A DNA stretch of 43,043 nt, taken from assembly GCA_013823505.1 (NCBI GenBank), contig PNMH01000028.1, forward strand, positions 1-43,043, in the 5' to 3' direction. Origin of the DNA: Polaromonas sp. (lineage in GTDB: Bacteria > Pseudomonadota > Gammaproteobacteria > Burkholderiales > Burkholderiaceae). The notes below the pieces were generated by a model. That model did no database searches, was not told the DNA's origin, and saw only the letters and a program-made list of their open reading frames with translations. Position numbers and translations under genes: made by a program. Of the stretch, positions 15,997 to 27,229 are shown piece after piece (position 1 is the stretch's first letter; every line of letters starts with the position of its first letter).

Positions 15997-18225
15997 ATGA
16001 TGGAAAAGAACAGCGCTTGGAAGGAGGAGTACCACTTCGCGAACTGCGTCATTCGCAGCGACACGCGGGAGCTCTTGAGGGATGGTGTGGTTCAGAAAAT
16101 CGAGCGACGGTCGTTTGACCTGATCCTGTACCTGCTCAAGCTGGAGGGACGGGTGGCCAGCAAGGACGAGTTGCTCGAGCATGTGTGGGGCAACCATTTC
16201 GTCTCCGAATCGGTGATCGCGCAAAGCATCATGAAAGTGCGCAAAGCACTCGGCATCACCGGCAAGGAACCCGGTCCGATCAAGACCATTCACCGGGTGG
16301 GTTACCGGTTTGCCAGCGAAGTCCGAACGAGCATCCGCACGCCGCACCTGCCCTCGCCGGTGCCCCGCTTGAGCAGCCCGAAACGTGTCCTGTGGCTCCC
16401 CACCGATTGCGCCTTGTCCCGCGCGGACCTGTCCTGGGTTCGTTACGGCCTTTTGTCGGTCGCCAGCCATGAGTTGAACGGGCATGGGGTGCTCACGGTC
16501 CCCGCCAGCGAGGCGATCCGGCTGCATGAATCCCTGCAGGAAGATGGGGCCACATGGACCGACGATCACCGCATCCGGGAGATCGGCATGCCGACGGTGC
16601 GCAGCCGCCTGACCGCGCAGGGCGAGCGGTTCCGGTTCGAATGGTGGATGCAGATCGACGGCATTGGCCACGGCAACGAGGTCGAGGGACCAGCACCCGC
16701 CGAACTGGCCTTGCGGGCTGCTCGCGAGGTGGCGCTCACCATTCGCCTGCCGTCGGCGCTCCCGTGCGCAACGGGGCAGGAGGCGAAGTTCTGGGAAGAA
16801 GCCAGTCGCCTGGTGGCCTTGGCCGTGTCGCTCGATCAGGCGGAGGTCGCCAGAGCACTGATGTCGATCTGCGTCGAGCGGTCCGAATGTCCTTTGTCCA
16901 TCTGGGCCGAATGTGTGCTGGACATGGCGCAGCGGGCCGACGAGGCGACGCCGGCGTTCGTTGAGCGCATGCTGCAGCGGGCACAAAGCGAACAGGATCG
17001 AATGTTCGAGGGCTGGGCGCAGCTGTGCATGGCCTTGCACCACCAGCTCCAGCGCCGCACGCCGCAAGCGGTTGAACTGGCCATGAGCGCCGTGGCGTTG
17101 GCGCGCCAGGCCGACCCCCATGCTCTGCAGGCCAGGGCACTTCTGCTCGCCGCCGGATTGTTGGCCTCCGCGGGCCAGACCGGCAAGGCCGCCGAGCTGT
17201 GGCGCGAGGCGGCGAGCCAGGTGGGCCAGTCACCCGCACCGGACATGGTCTGCCGTGTGCATTTGCTGCAATGCGAGCTGGATCACATGGGCATGGCCCA
17301 CACCGCCCTGGACACCCCGCCCGATGGACTGGCCGCGGTGCGCTGGTTGGGCCAGACGCCCCTGGCCGCCAAGATCTGGGTGTATCAGGGCATTCAGTCC
17401 TGCGCGCGGGGCGAATGGGAGACCAGTCGGCAGCAACTGGAGACAGCCCTGCGCGCCAGCGACAAGGGCCTGTCTGCCGCGGCCAGCCTGTTCGCCCATC
17501 TTCAGCTCGGCAACTTTCACGCACGCTGCGGCGATCTGGCCGCACTGGTGACCTGCATGAATGCCGTCAGCCAACCTGCGCTTCGCTGCTCGCCCCTGGG
17601 CAGCGCGGTGGGGCGATGGTTGGAGGCCCGACGTTGGTATCTGGAAGGCGATGCCGTTCGGGCGCTGGCGTCGGCGGAGGCAGCCCTGGGTGAGATGACC
17701 AATCATGGCGTCTGGTGCGGCGAGGACCAATGGCTTTTTGTGGCCCAGATGGCCCTGATCGCCGGCAACCGGCGCGCGGCTCGCGTCCTCCTCCAGCGGC
17801 TGCAGGCCAGGCCAGAGCGGCCCGTTCTGCCGGTGCGGCAGGCCACCGCGCTGGCTGTGGAAGGCATGGTCGAGTACGCCGAAGGCCATCCGGGCAAGGC
17901 GCTGGGCTTGTTCGAGCAGGCCTGCGGGCTGGCGCGCGGCACGCTGATGTCGAACATCCTGTTGTTCGGCCACACCTGGCTGGCCCTGATCGATGGGCGA
18001 AACCCGTCGCCCGCGCAGTTGGGGCCTGCCGGGCAATGGGTGGAAGTCACACGCGAAGGACGCTTTGTTCGCGGCATGTTGCAGAACAAGCCCTACTGGG
18101 CGATGGCGCGGCGCCAGCTCCCTGTCTTGCTGGGCACCGGTGTGCAGTCCATGGAGCATGGGGTTTGCGACGTGGGTGAAGGGGGCCAAGTGAGCTACGC
18201 CCACCACCTTCCGCTGCCGGTGTGA
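15997..18225 (+). CDS. Winged-helix (OmpR/CadC-type) regulator with TPR-like C-terminal region
   Basis: A 742-aa one-component regulator. Residues about 10-110 form an OmpR/PhoB-type winged helix: YHFANCVIRSDTRELLRDG, ERRSFDLILYLLKLEGRVAS, KDELLEHVWGNHFVSESVIA and IKTIHRVGYRFASEV. There is no receiver domain and no clear membrane helix, so unlike CadC it is probably cytosolic. Residues about 240-700 are Ala/Leu-rich helical pairs resembling TPRs, for example QAVELAMSAVALARQADPHA and ALLLAAGLLASAGQTGKAAE. The ATG at 15997 follows AAGGA with 6-base spacing. It overlaps the GNAT start by one base, so they share an operon. Targets and ligand are unknown. Confidence 0.88.
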   Translation: MMEKNSAWKEEYHFANCVIRSDTRELLRDGVVQKIERRSFDLILYLLKLEGRVASKDELLEHVWGNHFVSESVIAQSIMKVRKALGITGKEPGPIKTIHRVGYRFASEVRTSIRTPHLPSPVPRLSSPKRVLWLPTDCALSRADLSWVRYGLLSVASHELNGHGVLTVPASEAIRLHESLQEDGATWTDDHRIREIGMPTVRSRLTAQGERFRFEWWMQIDGIGHGNEVEGPAPAELALRAAREVALTIRLPSALPCATGQEAKFWEEASRLVALAVSLDQAEVARALMSICVERSECPLSIWAECVLDMAQRADEATPAFVERMLQRAQSEQDRMFEGWAQLCMALHHQLQRRTPQAVELAMSAVALARQADPHALQARALLLAAGLLASAGQTGKAAELWREAASQVGQSPAPDMVCRVHLLQCELDHMGMAHTALDTPPDGLAAVRWLGQTPLAAKIWVYQGIQSCARGEWETSRQQLETALRASDKGLSAAASLFAHLQLGNFHARCGDLAALVTCMNAVSQPALRCSPLGSAVGRWLEARRWYLEGDAVRALASAEAALGEMTNHGVWCGEDQWLFVAQMALIAGNRRAARVLLQRLQARPERPVLPVRQATALAVEGMVEYAEGHPGKALGLFEQACGLARGTLMSNILLFGHTWLALIDGRNPSPAQLGPAGQWVEVTREGRFVRGMLQNKPYWAMARRQLPVLLGTGVQSMEHGVCDVGEGGQVSYAHHLPLPV

Positions 18226-18791
18226 TGTCCCGTCACGTCATCCGGGCGCTGCTGCCCACCGACACCAGCGCTTTCACCGCGTTCGAGCGGGACAACCAGG
18301 CAGCATATGAGCGGTTCAACGAACCTCGCCCGGAGGGCTACTACAGCGACGCTGGTCTTCTGCAAGCCTTCAAAAGGCTGCTCTCGCGGCAGGTCGCCGG
18401 GCGGTATGAGACACGCGTCGCCACGGGCGTGAATCACGCCCGGTGGGTGGCCAAAGGCAGTCTGACTGTGCACAGCAACGCCGAAGGGCGCGTCGCCAGA
18501 CTGGTCTACCAGACGGATCACCAGCACTGGAAGCAAGGCGCAGGGGCGGCCTTGCTCACCGACCTCCTGTACCGGGCCCAACGCATGGACCTGCAGCGGG
18601 TGGAAGCGCTGATCGCAGCGGACAACCTGGTGTCACTGCACTTGCTTCGTCGCGCCGGTTTCAGGGCTGTGGGCTGGGTGGCGCCCGCCCAGCTGCGACG
18701 GGGACCGATCGACTGCTTGCTGCTGGGCCGGGCCGTGGGAAGCGTCGATGGATGGCCCCTGTCGCGCGCCCACGTGCACCTGCCCGCGTGA
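18225..18791 (+). CDS. GNAT-family N-acetyltransferase
   Basis: A 188-aa acetyltransferase. The acetyl-CoA-binding region is [20 protein letters not shown], followed by [27 protein letters not shown], the typical GNAT beta4-alpha4 pattern. The acceptor is unknown. The ATG shares its A with the TGA of the upstream regulator, indicating coupled translation. The last 159 bp overlap the 3' end of trhO on the other strand; the final 25 or so residues ([17 protein letters not shown]) lie past the GNAT fold and may be a late addition. Confidence 0.83.
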   Translation: MSRHVIRALLPTDTSAFTAFERDNQAAYERFNEPRPEGYYSDAGLLQAFKRLLSRQVAGRYETRVATGVNHARWVAKGSLTVHSNAEGRVARLVYQTDHQHWKQGAGAALLTDLLYRAQRMDLQRVEALIAADNLVSLHLLRRAGFRAVGWVAPAQLRRGPIDCLLLGRAVGSVDGWPLSRAHVHLPA

Positions 18792-19694
18792 TTCGGCCAG
18801 TTCCACCTGCCGCTGGCGCTCCGCGAGCTGGGCCTTTTCCTGCTCGCTGCGCTGATCGTGGCAATGCGGGCAGCTCACACCCTTGACGTAGTGCGGCGAG
18901 GCCTTCTCGGCCGCGCTCAATGGCCAACGGCAAGAGCGGCACAACTCGTGGGGTCCCGGCTGCAAACCATGGCCCACGCTCACGCGTTCGTCGAACACAA
19001 AACAGTCGCCCTGCCAGGCGCTTCGCTCGGGCGGGATCTCTTCGAGGTACTTGAGGATGCCGCCCTCCAGGTGGTAGACCTCCTCAAACCCGCGCATCTT
19101 CAAGAGCGCGGTCGACTTCTCGCAGCGGATGCCGCCAGTGCAGAACATCGCCACCTTGGGCTTGCTTCCCTCTTGCAGGGCCGGCTGTGCGTCCAGCCAG
19201 GCCGGCAGTTCGGTGAAGGTCTTGATGTTCGGGTTGACCGCACCGGCGAAGGTGCCGATGGCCACCTCATAGTCGTTGCGGGTGTCGATCACCAGCACAT
19301 CCGGGTCGGCCAGCAAGGCGTTCCAGTCCTGCGGTTTCACATACTGGCCCACGGTCTTGTTCGGGTCCAGGCCGGGCACGCGCAAGGTGACGATCTCGTT
19401 TTTGAGCCGAACCTTCATGCGGTGAAACGGCGGGTGATCGCTCCACGACTCCTTGTGCGGCAGGCGGGCCAGGCGCACGTCAGATCGCAGGTGCGCCAGC
19501 ACGGCACGAACGCCCGCTTCGGGCCCGGCGATGGTGCCGTTGATGCCTTCGCGGGCGATCAGCAGCGTGCCCTTGACGCCGTTGGCTTCACAGCAGGCCA
19601 GCAAAGGTTCGCGCAAGTCAGCGAAATCGGACAGGTCGACGAATTGGTACAAGGCGGCGGTGAGGAACATGGGGGCGCGAGGCTCGGCGGACAT
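18633..19694 (-). CDS. trhO: tRNA uridine(34) hydroxylase TrhO (YceA-like rhodanese)
   Basis: Oxygen-dependent hydroxylase that makes 5-hydroxyuridine at tRNA position 34. Of 353 aa (E. coli 350), residues about 10-105 form the N-terminal domain ([10 protein letters not shown]), residues about 120-225 the rhodanese domain with [12 protein letters not shown] and the active loop [11 protein letters not shown] (Cys185, Cys191), followed by a cysteine-rich tail (CRSCRW, CPHCH). ATG 19694 was chosen; the frame stays open to 19970 but that part is the antisense of the patatin gene. The final 53 residues are Gln/Ser/His-rich and encoded opposite the GNAT gene. A separate convergent unit, not clearly cotranscribed with the patatin gene. 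Confidence 0.93.
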   Translation of the reverse strand: MSAEPRAPMFLTAALYQFVDLSDFADLREPLLACCEANGVKGTLLIAREGINGTIAGPEAGVRAVLAHLRSDVRLARLPHKESWSDHPPFHRMKVRLKNEIVTLRVPGLDPNKTVGQYVKPQDWNALLADPDVLVIDTRNDYEVAIGTFAGAVNPNIKTFTELPAWLDAQPALQEGSKPKVAMFCTGGIRCEKSTALLKMRGFEEVYHLEGGILKYLEEIPPERSAWQGDCFVFDERVSVGHGLQPGPHELCRSCRWPLSAAEKASPHYVKGVSCPHCHDQRSEQEKAQLAERQRQVELAESRGQVHVGARQGPSIDASHGPAQQQAVDRSPSQLGGRHPAHSPETGATKQVQ

Positions 19695-19723
19695 GGCCCC
19701 AATTATCCCCCTCCCCTGCCCGC

Positions 19724-20797
19724 TCACAGCGCTTGGATCTGGGTGGGGTCGGGTCGCTCCAGCCACTGCGCAAACTCGTCCGCCAATTGCTGGCTGGCGC
19801 CGGTGGCCCCTTTCCAGGCCTTCATGCGCCCGGACAGGTCGGGGCCGTAGCGGGTGAAGTCCTGGCGATCGGGCAGCTTGCCGTTGGGCAGTGTCTTCAC
19901 CCAGGCGGGATCGGGTGCCAGCACCAGCATGTGATCCAGTGCGGCGCTGCTGCGGTGCCGGGACTTCCACGCCTTGTCCAGCCAGCCCGGCACCACCGAT
20001 TGCTGGAAATGGGGGTACAGCACGATGGGGGCGGCGGTGGTTGGCTGGTAGCGCAGGTGCAGGTGGTAGTCGGTGATACCGCCGTCCCAGTAGGCACCGG
20101 GCGGCGCCCCGGCAATGCCGTGCACCGGACGCAGCACGAACGGAATGGAGCAGCTGGCCTGCAGCGCATCCATGAAGTTGGCGTCACTCAATGGGACCTG
20201 GCGCGTGCGGAAATCCTCTGTGCCAAACGGCAGCTGGGCGGCGGTGGAAAACACCACGCGCTCCAGCCACGCACCCAGCGCCTTGCGGTGCAGCGCATTC
20301 GCGGCAAATGCGCCCAGGTAACCCAGCGGGGTGCGCACGCGGCCATCGCGCCCCAGCAGGTGGCGCCCGCGAGAGGTGACGATGTGCAGCCGGTAGCGCT
20401 TCTGGTTGAGCACCTCAGGGATGCGACCGCCGTAGAACAGCCGAAGGTTGCCGGCGAACTGCTCGCTCACTTGGTCGGGTGTGGGTCGTTTCTGGCCAGG
20501 GGGCAAGGCGTAGTGCTGGGCGATGTAGTCGCGCTCCAGCCGCTCGAAGGCTGCCACCGGGTCATGAAGGCAGGCTGTGGCCATGCGCCAGGCGCCAATC
20601 GACGCGCCCACCAGGTGCACCGGCTGGTCGCTTTGCGGCAACCATTGACCAAACAGGAAACGGTCAAGTGGCCCGAGGATCAGGCCTTTGGGACCACCGG
20701 CGGCGGCGGGGATCACACCCACATCCTGCGGGCGCAGACCGTGTTGCTGGATGTGCTGGAGGGCGCGCGGACCAGCGTAGAGGCGAAGGGCTTGCAT
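19724..20797 (-). CDS. Patatin-like phospholipase family protein
   Basis: A 357-aa predicted lipid acyl hydrolase with the patatin catalytic dyad: oxyanion-type glycines in AAAGGPKGL (residues 31-39), nucleophile elbow GASIG (Ser66), and the aspartate of DGG in [11 protein letters not shown] (Asp238). No signal peptide or membrane helix, so probably cytosolic or peripheral. Substrate unknown. It starts with ATG at 20797, 38 bp after the first HDOD gene, and ends 29 bp before trhO; cotranscription with HDOD genes is possible but unproven. Confidence 0.9.
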   Translation of the reverse strand: MQALRLYAGPRALQHIQQHGLRPQDVGVIPAAAGGPKGLILGPLDRFLFGQWLPQSDQPVHLVGASIGAWRMATACLHDPVAAFERLERDYIAQHYALPPGQKRPTPDQVSEQFAGNLRLFYGGRIPEVLNQKRYRLHIVTSRGRHLLGRDGRVRTPLGYLGAFAANALHRKALGAWLERVVFSTAAQLPFGTEDFRTRQVPLSDANFMDALQASCSIPFVLRPVHGIAGAPPGAYWDGGITDYHLHLRYQPTTAAPIVLYPHFQQSVVPGWLDKAWKSRHRSSAALDHMLVLAPDPAWVKTLPNGKLPDRQDFTRYGPDLSGRMKAWKGATGASQQLADEFAQWLERPDPTQIQAL

Positions 20798-20835
20798 GGG
20801 CTGCGATTGTCACGCAGTCCCGTGCCCGCCCAGCT

Positions 20836-21675
20836 TCAATGACCCGAGGCTTCTTCGGCTTCGGTGATCTCGGTGTGGCGCGAGATCGAGGGAATTTCTT
20901 CGGCCACCACCGTGTCGGGGTCGATGCCCAGCACCAGGCCCACAGGATCGGGGTAGGTGTTGATGAGCAGCTCGGAACGCATGGCCTGTTCTTCAGCCCG
21001 GGCGCGCCAGGAGCCGATGTGGATCACGCCGGCAATGGGCTCGTAGACCTCGTTCTCGAATGGCGCCGTCTGGTGCTCGATGGCATTGATCATGCGGCGT
21101 GGGAAGTTCCATTCACGCGCCAGCGCAGCGCCCACTTCGGCGTAGCTGTAGCCGAACAGACCGCGCTCGGCCGTGGATCGCTTGAGATCGAGCATGGGCA
21201 CGCTGCGGTCCAGGTCGATCATCGCCTCGGGCATGCCCACATGCATCACGAGTTCGCCGATGCCATGGATGAGACCGGCGGTGAAAGCGGTGTTCTCGTC
21301 GATGCGGATCGGCAGTGCGATGTAGCGCGACAGGTTGGCGGTGTTGAGGCTGTAGCGCCAGAACTGATTGAGGTTGACACCGCCCACGGCGTGAAAGCCC
21401 TCGCCCAGCGAGGCGGCGATGACCAGGGCGCGCACCTTGATCAGGCCCAGCACCTGAATGGCTTCACGCGCGCTGGACACCGAGCGGTGCAGACCGAAAA
21501 AGGCCGAGTTGGCGGTCTTGAGCAGCTTGGCGGTGAGCACCGGGTCGTCTTCGATGTAGGCCGCTGCCTGCATCGCGTCGACATCTTCCTGGTCGAAGGT
21601 CTCGATCAGTTTGCGCACCACCTTGGGTGCAGACGGCAGGGCATCGGGCCGTTTCAGGAGCTTGTCGAGTTGCAT
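20836..21675 (-). CDS. HDOD-domain signalling protein (downstream copy)
   Basis: A 279-aa protein dominated by an HDOD domain (residues about 5-205): LPSAPKVVRKLIE, IEDDPVLTAKLLKTANSAFF, AIQVLGLIKVRALVIAASLG, QFWRYSLNTANLSRYIA and FTAGLIHGIGELVMHVGMPE. The catalytic HD pair of phosphohydrolases is absent, as in HDOD proteins, which act as scaffolds in motility, biofilm and cell-cycle signalling. ATG 21675 follows GGGGAAAAG; the longer start at 21747 would overlap the promoter elements. It is a paralogue of the gene at 21760, with a sigma-28-like promoter of its own in the 84-bp gap. Confidence 0.92.
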   Translation of the reverse strand: MQLDKLLKRPDALPSAPKVVRKLIETFDQEDVDAMQAAAYIEDDPVLTAKLLKTANSAFFGLHRSVSSAREAIQVLGLIKVRALVIAASLGEGFHAVGGVNLNQFWRYSLNTANLSRYIALPIRIDENTAFTAGLIHGIGELVMHVGMPEAMIDLDRSVPMLDLKRSTAERGLFGYSYAEVGAALAREWNFPRRMINAIEHQTAPFENEVYEPIAGVIHIGSWRARAEEQAMRSELLINTYPDPVGLVLGIDPDTVVAEEIPSISRHTEITEAEEASGH

Positions 21676-21724
21676 GTCTTTTCCCCGCCTTGAGTGCCGA
21701 CCCGAATGGGGCTTGCTGCCATTT

Positions 21725-21751
21725 TTATCGCCTGAAAGTTTGCGCACTTGA
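21725..21751 (-). promoter_or_regulatory. Sigma-28 (FliA)-like promoter of the downstream HDOD gene
   Basis: On the minus strand, TCAAGTGC (21751-21744), an 11-base spacer and GGCGATAA (21732-21725) resemble the flagellar sigma-28 consensus TAAAGTTT-N11-GCCGATAA (7 of 8 in the -10, 5 of 8 in the -35). It ends about 50 bp before the ATG. The same spacing and TCAAGT core occur before the upstream paralogue, which strengthens both calls. Confidence 0.65.
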
Positions 21752-21759
21752 GGACTTTT

Positions 21760-22587
21760 TCAGTCAATGAAGGCGCCCAGCGCCTGGCTGAACGACCACT
21801 CCGACGGATCCTTGCCGAGCACGCTGTCCAGGTCCAGGCCGAGCGAGAGGCCCACCAGGTCGGGAAAGGTGGCGACCAGGCCGTTTTCATCGAGCTGGAT
21901 TTCCTCGGCACGCGCACGCCACGAGGCGAGGTGGAGCACGCCGCCCAGGGGGTCGTAGGCCTCGCCTTCGAAGGGGCTGATCTGGTTGTTCAGGGCCGAG
22001 ACGATGGTGGTGGGGAACTGCCACTTCTCGGCCATGCCCGCACCCACCTGGGCGTAGGTGTAGCCGAACATCGACATCTCGGCTTGCGCCCTGTTCAGGT
22101 CCAGGGGGGGTGTGCCCATGTCCAGCGGGGCGACCAGATCGGGCATGGCGATGTGCATGATCAGATCGCCGATGGCGTGGATCAGGCCGGCGGTGAAGGC
22201 GTTGCTCTCGTTCTGGCGCAGCACGCCCGCGAGCGATTTGGAAATGTCGGCCACGCGCAGGCTGTAGCGCCAGAACTGCGGCAAGTTCACGCCGGGCACG
22301 TTCTTGAAACTGGAGCCCAGCGCCGCGGCCATCACCAGCGAACGCACATGGGTCATGCCGAGCATGGCCACGGCTTCTTCGGCGCTGCCGATCTTGCGGC
22401 TGACACGAAAGAAGGCCGAGTTGGACAGTCGAAGCACCCGCGTGGTGAGCGACGGGTCCTGTGAGATCAGGTCGGACACCCGCTTGGGGTTCGGATCGTC
22501 CTTGTTCATCTCCGCCAGCAGGTCGGACACGGTGCGCGACATCGCGGGCAGCGCGCGGGGAAAGTTCAGCAGGGCTTCGAGTTGCAT
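21760..22587 (-). CDS. HDOD-domain signalling protein (upstream copy)
   Basis: A 275-aa HDOD protein, paralogous to its neighbour along the whole length: both start MQL, share SNSAFF or ANSAFF, a VRxLVxAAxLG helix, GVNLxQFWRYSL, and NAFTAGLIHAIGDLIMHIAMP. HDOD proteins lack phosphodiesterase residues and typically organise signalling complexes. The C-terminal part (SPFEGEAYDPLGGVLHLASW) is also shared with the copy downstream, so duplication covered the full gene. A strong sigma-28-like promoter lies about 70 bp upstream, suggesting expression with late flagellar/chemotaxis genes. Confidence 0.92.
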   Translation of the reverse strand: MQLEALLNFPRALPAMSRTVSDLLAEMNKDDPNPKRVSDLISQDPSLTTRVLRLSNSAFFRVSRKIGSAEEAVAMLGMTHVRSLVMAAALGSSFKNVPGVNLPQFWRYSLRVADISKSLAGVLRQNESNAFTAGLIHAIGDLIMHIAMPDLVAPLDMGTPPLDLNRAQAEMSMFGYTYAQVGAGMAEKWQFPTTIVSALNNQISPFEGEAYDPLGGVLHLASWRARAEEIQLDENGLVATFPDLVGLSLGLDLDSVLGKDPSEWSFSQALGAFID

Positions 22588-22655
22588 GGGGTGAAGTCCG
22601 GTGGCGGCTTGGGGTCGTTGCGGGCATTGACCTGATCAATTACCCGTCCCATGGT

Positions 22656-22682
22656 GTATCGGCACCCAGGCACCCAACTTGA
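22656..22682 (-). promoter_or_regulatory. Sigma-28 (FliA)-like promoter of the upstream HDOD gene
   Basis: On the minus strand, TCAAGTTG (22682-22675), 11 bases and GCCGATAC (22663-22656) match the sigma-28 consensus at 6 of 8 and 7 of 8 positions with the exact family spacer. The predicted start site is near 22649, giving a leader of about 60 nt to the ATG at 22587. Confidence 0.75.
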
Positions 22683-22702
22683 GCCCCGACCCCGCCCCGG
22701 AA

Positions 22703-22722
22703 TGGCCGGTTTGAACCGGCCA
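22703..22722 (-). terminator. Perfect palindrome right after the tex stop
   Basis: TGGCCGGTT-TG-AACCGGCCA lies 3 bp beyond the tex stop codon on the minus strand. It would make a stable RNA hairpin of up to nine pairs but has no T run after it. It may protect the 3' end, or act as a factor-dependent terminator separating tex from the HDOD promoter. Confidence 0.4.
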
Positions 22723-22725
22723 GTT

Positions 22726-25140
<2,415 letters not shown>

Positions 25141-25306
25141 CTTTGGCTCGGGTCGCCTCTGGGGCGCCTGTCTGTGTGATTGAAAAAGCCGGGGAGTTTG
25201 CCACACGGCTTGAGCCACCTTGGCGCACGGCAGGGGCCGGCGGCGCAGTGACTTTTCTCATGCTGGCATGACTTATGTCGCCAACAAATTGGCCTGCTGT
25301 CTGGAA

Positions 25307-25324
25307 ATACTCCCGTTGGAGTAT
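25307..25324. promoter_or_regulatory. Perfect inverted repeat upstream of the histidine kinase gene
   Basis: ATACTCC (25307-25313) and GGAGTAT (25318-25324) flank CGTT. Eleven bases further on, GATAC (25335-25339) and GTATC (25349-25353) form a second, looser pair, and ATACCCC repeats the half-site. All lie in the 295-bp tex-kinase divergent gap, about 110 bp before the kinase ATG. An operator is inferred; no convincing -35/-10 pair was found beside it. Confidence 0.5.
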
Positions 25325-25435
25325 GGGTCGTTTTGATACCCCTTCCTAGTATCGCTCCCACCCCGAAGCGGCCCACTGCGCGAGGAGTTTCCTTGAATCG
25401 GTCGCCGCGACCCATCGACTTACCCTGGAGCGTTC

Positions 25436-27229
25436 ATGAGCAGCTATTTCCGCCTAACCCGGTATTTCACCGCCACCAGCCTCGTGGCTTTCGGGGTGGT
25501 CGCCGCCACCCTCATGTATTTCGAGCACCGTCAGTCCAACTTTTTCCAGGACGTGCAAACCAGCGGCGCGACGATGCTCAGCGACATCCAGAGCGATTTC
25601 GTGACCCGCGCCGATGCCGTGGCCCGGCGCGACCTGCTGGCGGTGAACGAACAAGGCAACGTCAACCTGACCCGCCTGTTCTCAAACGCCTTGTGGGCGA
25701 GCGATCTCTCGCCTTATCTCGCCGAGAGCGGCACGGTCGACTTCTCGACCTGCAGGACCCTACCCGATGTGTTGGACGAAAACGGCAAGCCGGGCGCCAC
25801 GCCGGAGAAGAAGGCCTGCTTCAAAGACACCGGTGCGCAACTGCGCGCGCTGGCCACCTTCGCGCCGCTGGATGCGCGGGTGCGCGAAGCCATGCAGGGC
25901 AGCACCATTTTCAAGATCAAGGTGTATGACCTCACCGGCATCACCATCTACTCCACCGAAGTCGCACAGATCGGCGAAGACAAATCGGGCAGCGAGGCTT
26001 GGCGGGCGGCCGCGCGTGAAGCCAAGGCGCTCAGCGAACTGACCTTTCGCAACAAGTTCAGCGCCCTGCAGGGTGTGGTGGAAAACCGGGACCTGATCGC
26101 CAGCTATTTGCCCGTGATCGAGCCGGGCAGCCACAAGGTTGTGGGGGTGTTCGAGGTGTACTCGGACGTGACGCCATTCCTCGGACAGATCAAGGCCACA
26201 TCGGGCGAATTCAAACAGGTGGCGCAGACCAACGAGACTCGTCTGGCCGACCAGGCCTCCGACAACCACCAGCAGGTGCAAGACAGCTCCAATCGGCAGT
26301 TGCTCATCGTGGCCGGCCTGCTCGCGGTGCTGTATGTCGTGCTGTTGAGCATCGTGCGCCGTGCCCAGACCGTCATCGAGCGCCAGGCCCGGGAAAGCGA
26401 TGCCACCAAGCAGCGGCTGGCCCAGTCGGAAAAAATGACCTCGCTGGGGCAGATGGTGGCCGGCGTGGCGCACCAGCTCAACACGCCGCTGGCCTTCTCC
26501 AAGAACAACGTGCAGATGTCCATTCAGGCGCTGGACCAACTCGAAGGAGCGGTGCACCGCCAGATCCGCCACACCAGCTACACGACCGAAGCGGTGCATG
26601 GTGGATCGGACACCCTCATGGAGTCGGCGAACGAGGCCCGGGTCGAGCAAGAGCTTGCCCTTGCCATGCTGGAAGTGCGCGAGGCGCGCGAGATGCTCAA
26701 TGACGTGCTCATGGGAATGGGCCAGATGAACGAGCTGGTGGACAACCTTCGCAGCTTCACCCGCCTGGACCGCGCCCAGACCGCCGAGGTGAACCTCAAC
26801 ACCGCGTTGGGCACCGTGTGCTACATCGCAAAAACCGTGATCTCGACCAAGGTCCGCCTGGAACAGGACTTTGAACCGCTGCCCGCCATCGAGTGCAACG
26901 TGTCGCAGCTCAACCAGGTGTTCCTCAACCTGATCAACAACGCTGCACAGGCCATCAAGAGCACGGGCACGATCACCGTGTCCACCCGCGCCGACACCGA
27001 ACGCATCACGGTGAGCATCCGTGACACAGGCTGCGGCATCCCGGCCGATGTGCTGCCCCACATTTTTGAGCCCTACTTCACCACCAAAGTCGACGGAGAA
27101 GGCACTGGCCTGGGGTTGGCGATCGCGCGCAACATCGTGCAGGAGCACGGCGGTGACATCGAGGTCAGCAGCGACGTGGGCCTGGGCTCCGAGTTCCGGG
27201 TGCGGCTGCCGATTGGCAAGGCGGCATGA
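25436..27229 (+). CDS. Membrane sensor histidine kinase
   Basis: A 597-aa kinase. Membrane helices at about 11-28 and 288-307 enclose a large periplasmic sensor domain (about 30-287, single Cys pair C106/C128). The phosphoacceptor helix carries EKMTSLGQMVAGVAHQLNTP with His346. The dimerisation part is longer than usual (about 80 residues of helix before the catalytic domain). The ATPase domain shows the N box LNQVFLNLINNAAQAI, DTGCGIP and GEGTGLGLAIAR. The last codons overlap the response regulator (ATGA at 27226). The signal is unknown. Confidence 0.94.
   Translation: MSSYFRLTRYFTATSLVAFGVVAATLMYFEHRQSNFFQDVQTSGATMLSDIQSDFVTRADAVARRDLLAVNEQGNVNLTRLFSNALWASDLSPYLAESGTVDFSTCRTLPDVLDENGKPGATPEKKACFKDTGAQLRALATFAPLDARVREAMQGSTIFKIKVYDLTGITIYSTEVAQIGEDKSGSEAWRAAAREAKALSELTFRNKFSALQGVVENRDLIASYLPVIEPGSHKVVGVFEVYSDVTPFLGQIKATSGEFKQVAQTNETRLADQASDNHQQVQDSSNRQLLIVAGLLAVLYVVLLSIVRRAQTVIERQARESDATKQRLAQSEKMTSLGQMVAGVAHQLNTPLAFSKNNVQMSIQALDQLEGAVHRQIRHTSYTTEAVHGGSDTLMESANEARVEQELALAMLEVREAREMLNDVLMGMGQMNELVDNLRSFTRLDRAQTAEVNLNTALGTVCYIAKTVISTKVRLEQDFEPLPAIECNVSQLNQVFLNLINNAAQAIKSTGTITVSTRADTERITVSIRDTGCGIPADVLPHIFEPYFTTKVDGEGTGLGLAIARNIVQEHGGDIEVSSDVGLGSEFRVRLPIGKAA

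Noticed and set aside
19695..19970. N-terminal extension of TrhO by 92 residues
   Set aside because: Arg/Pro/Gly-rich antisense of the patatin gene's 3' end; the ATG at 19694 gives the normal family length.
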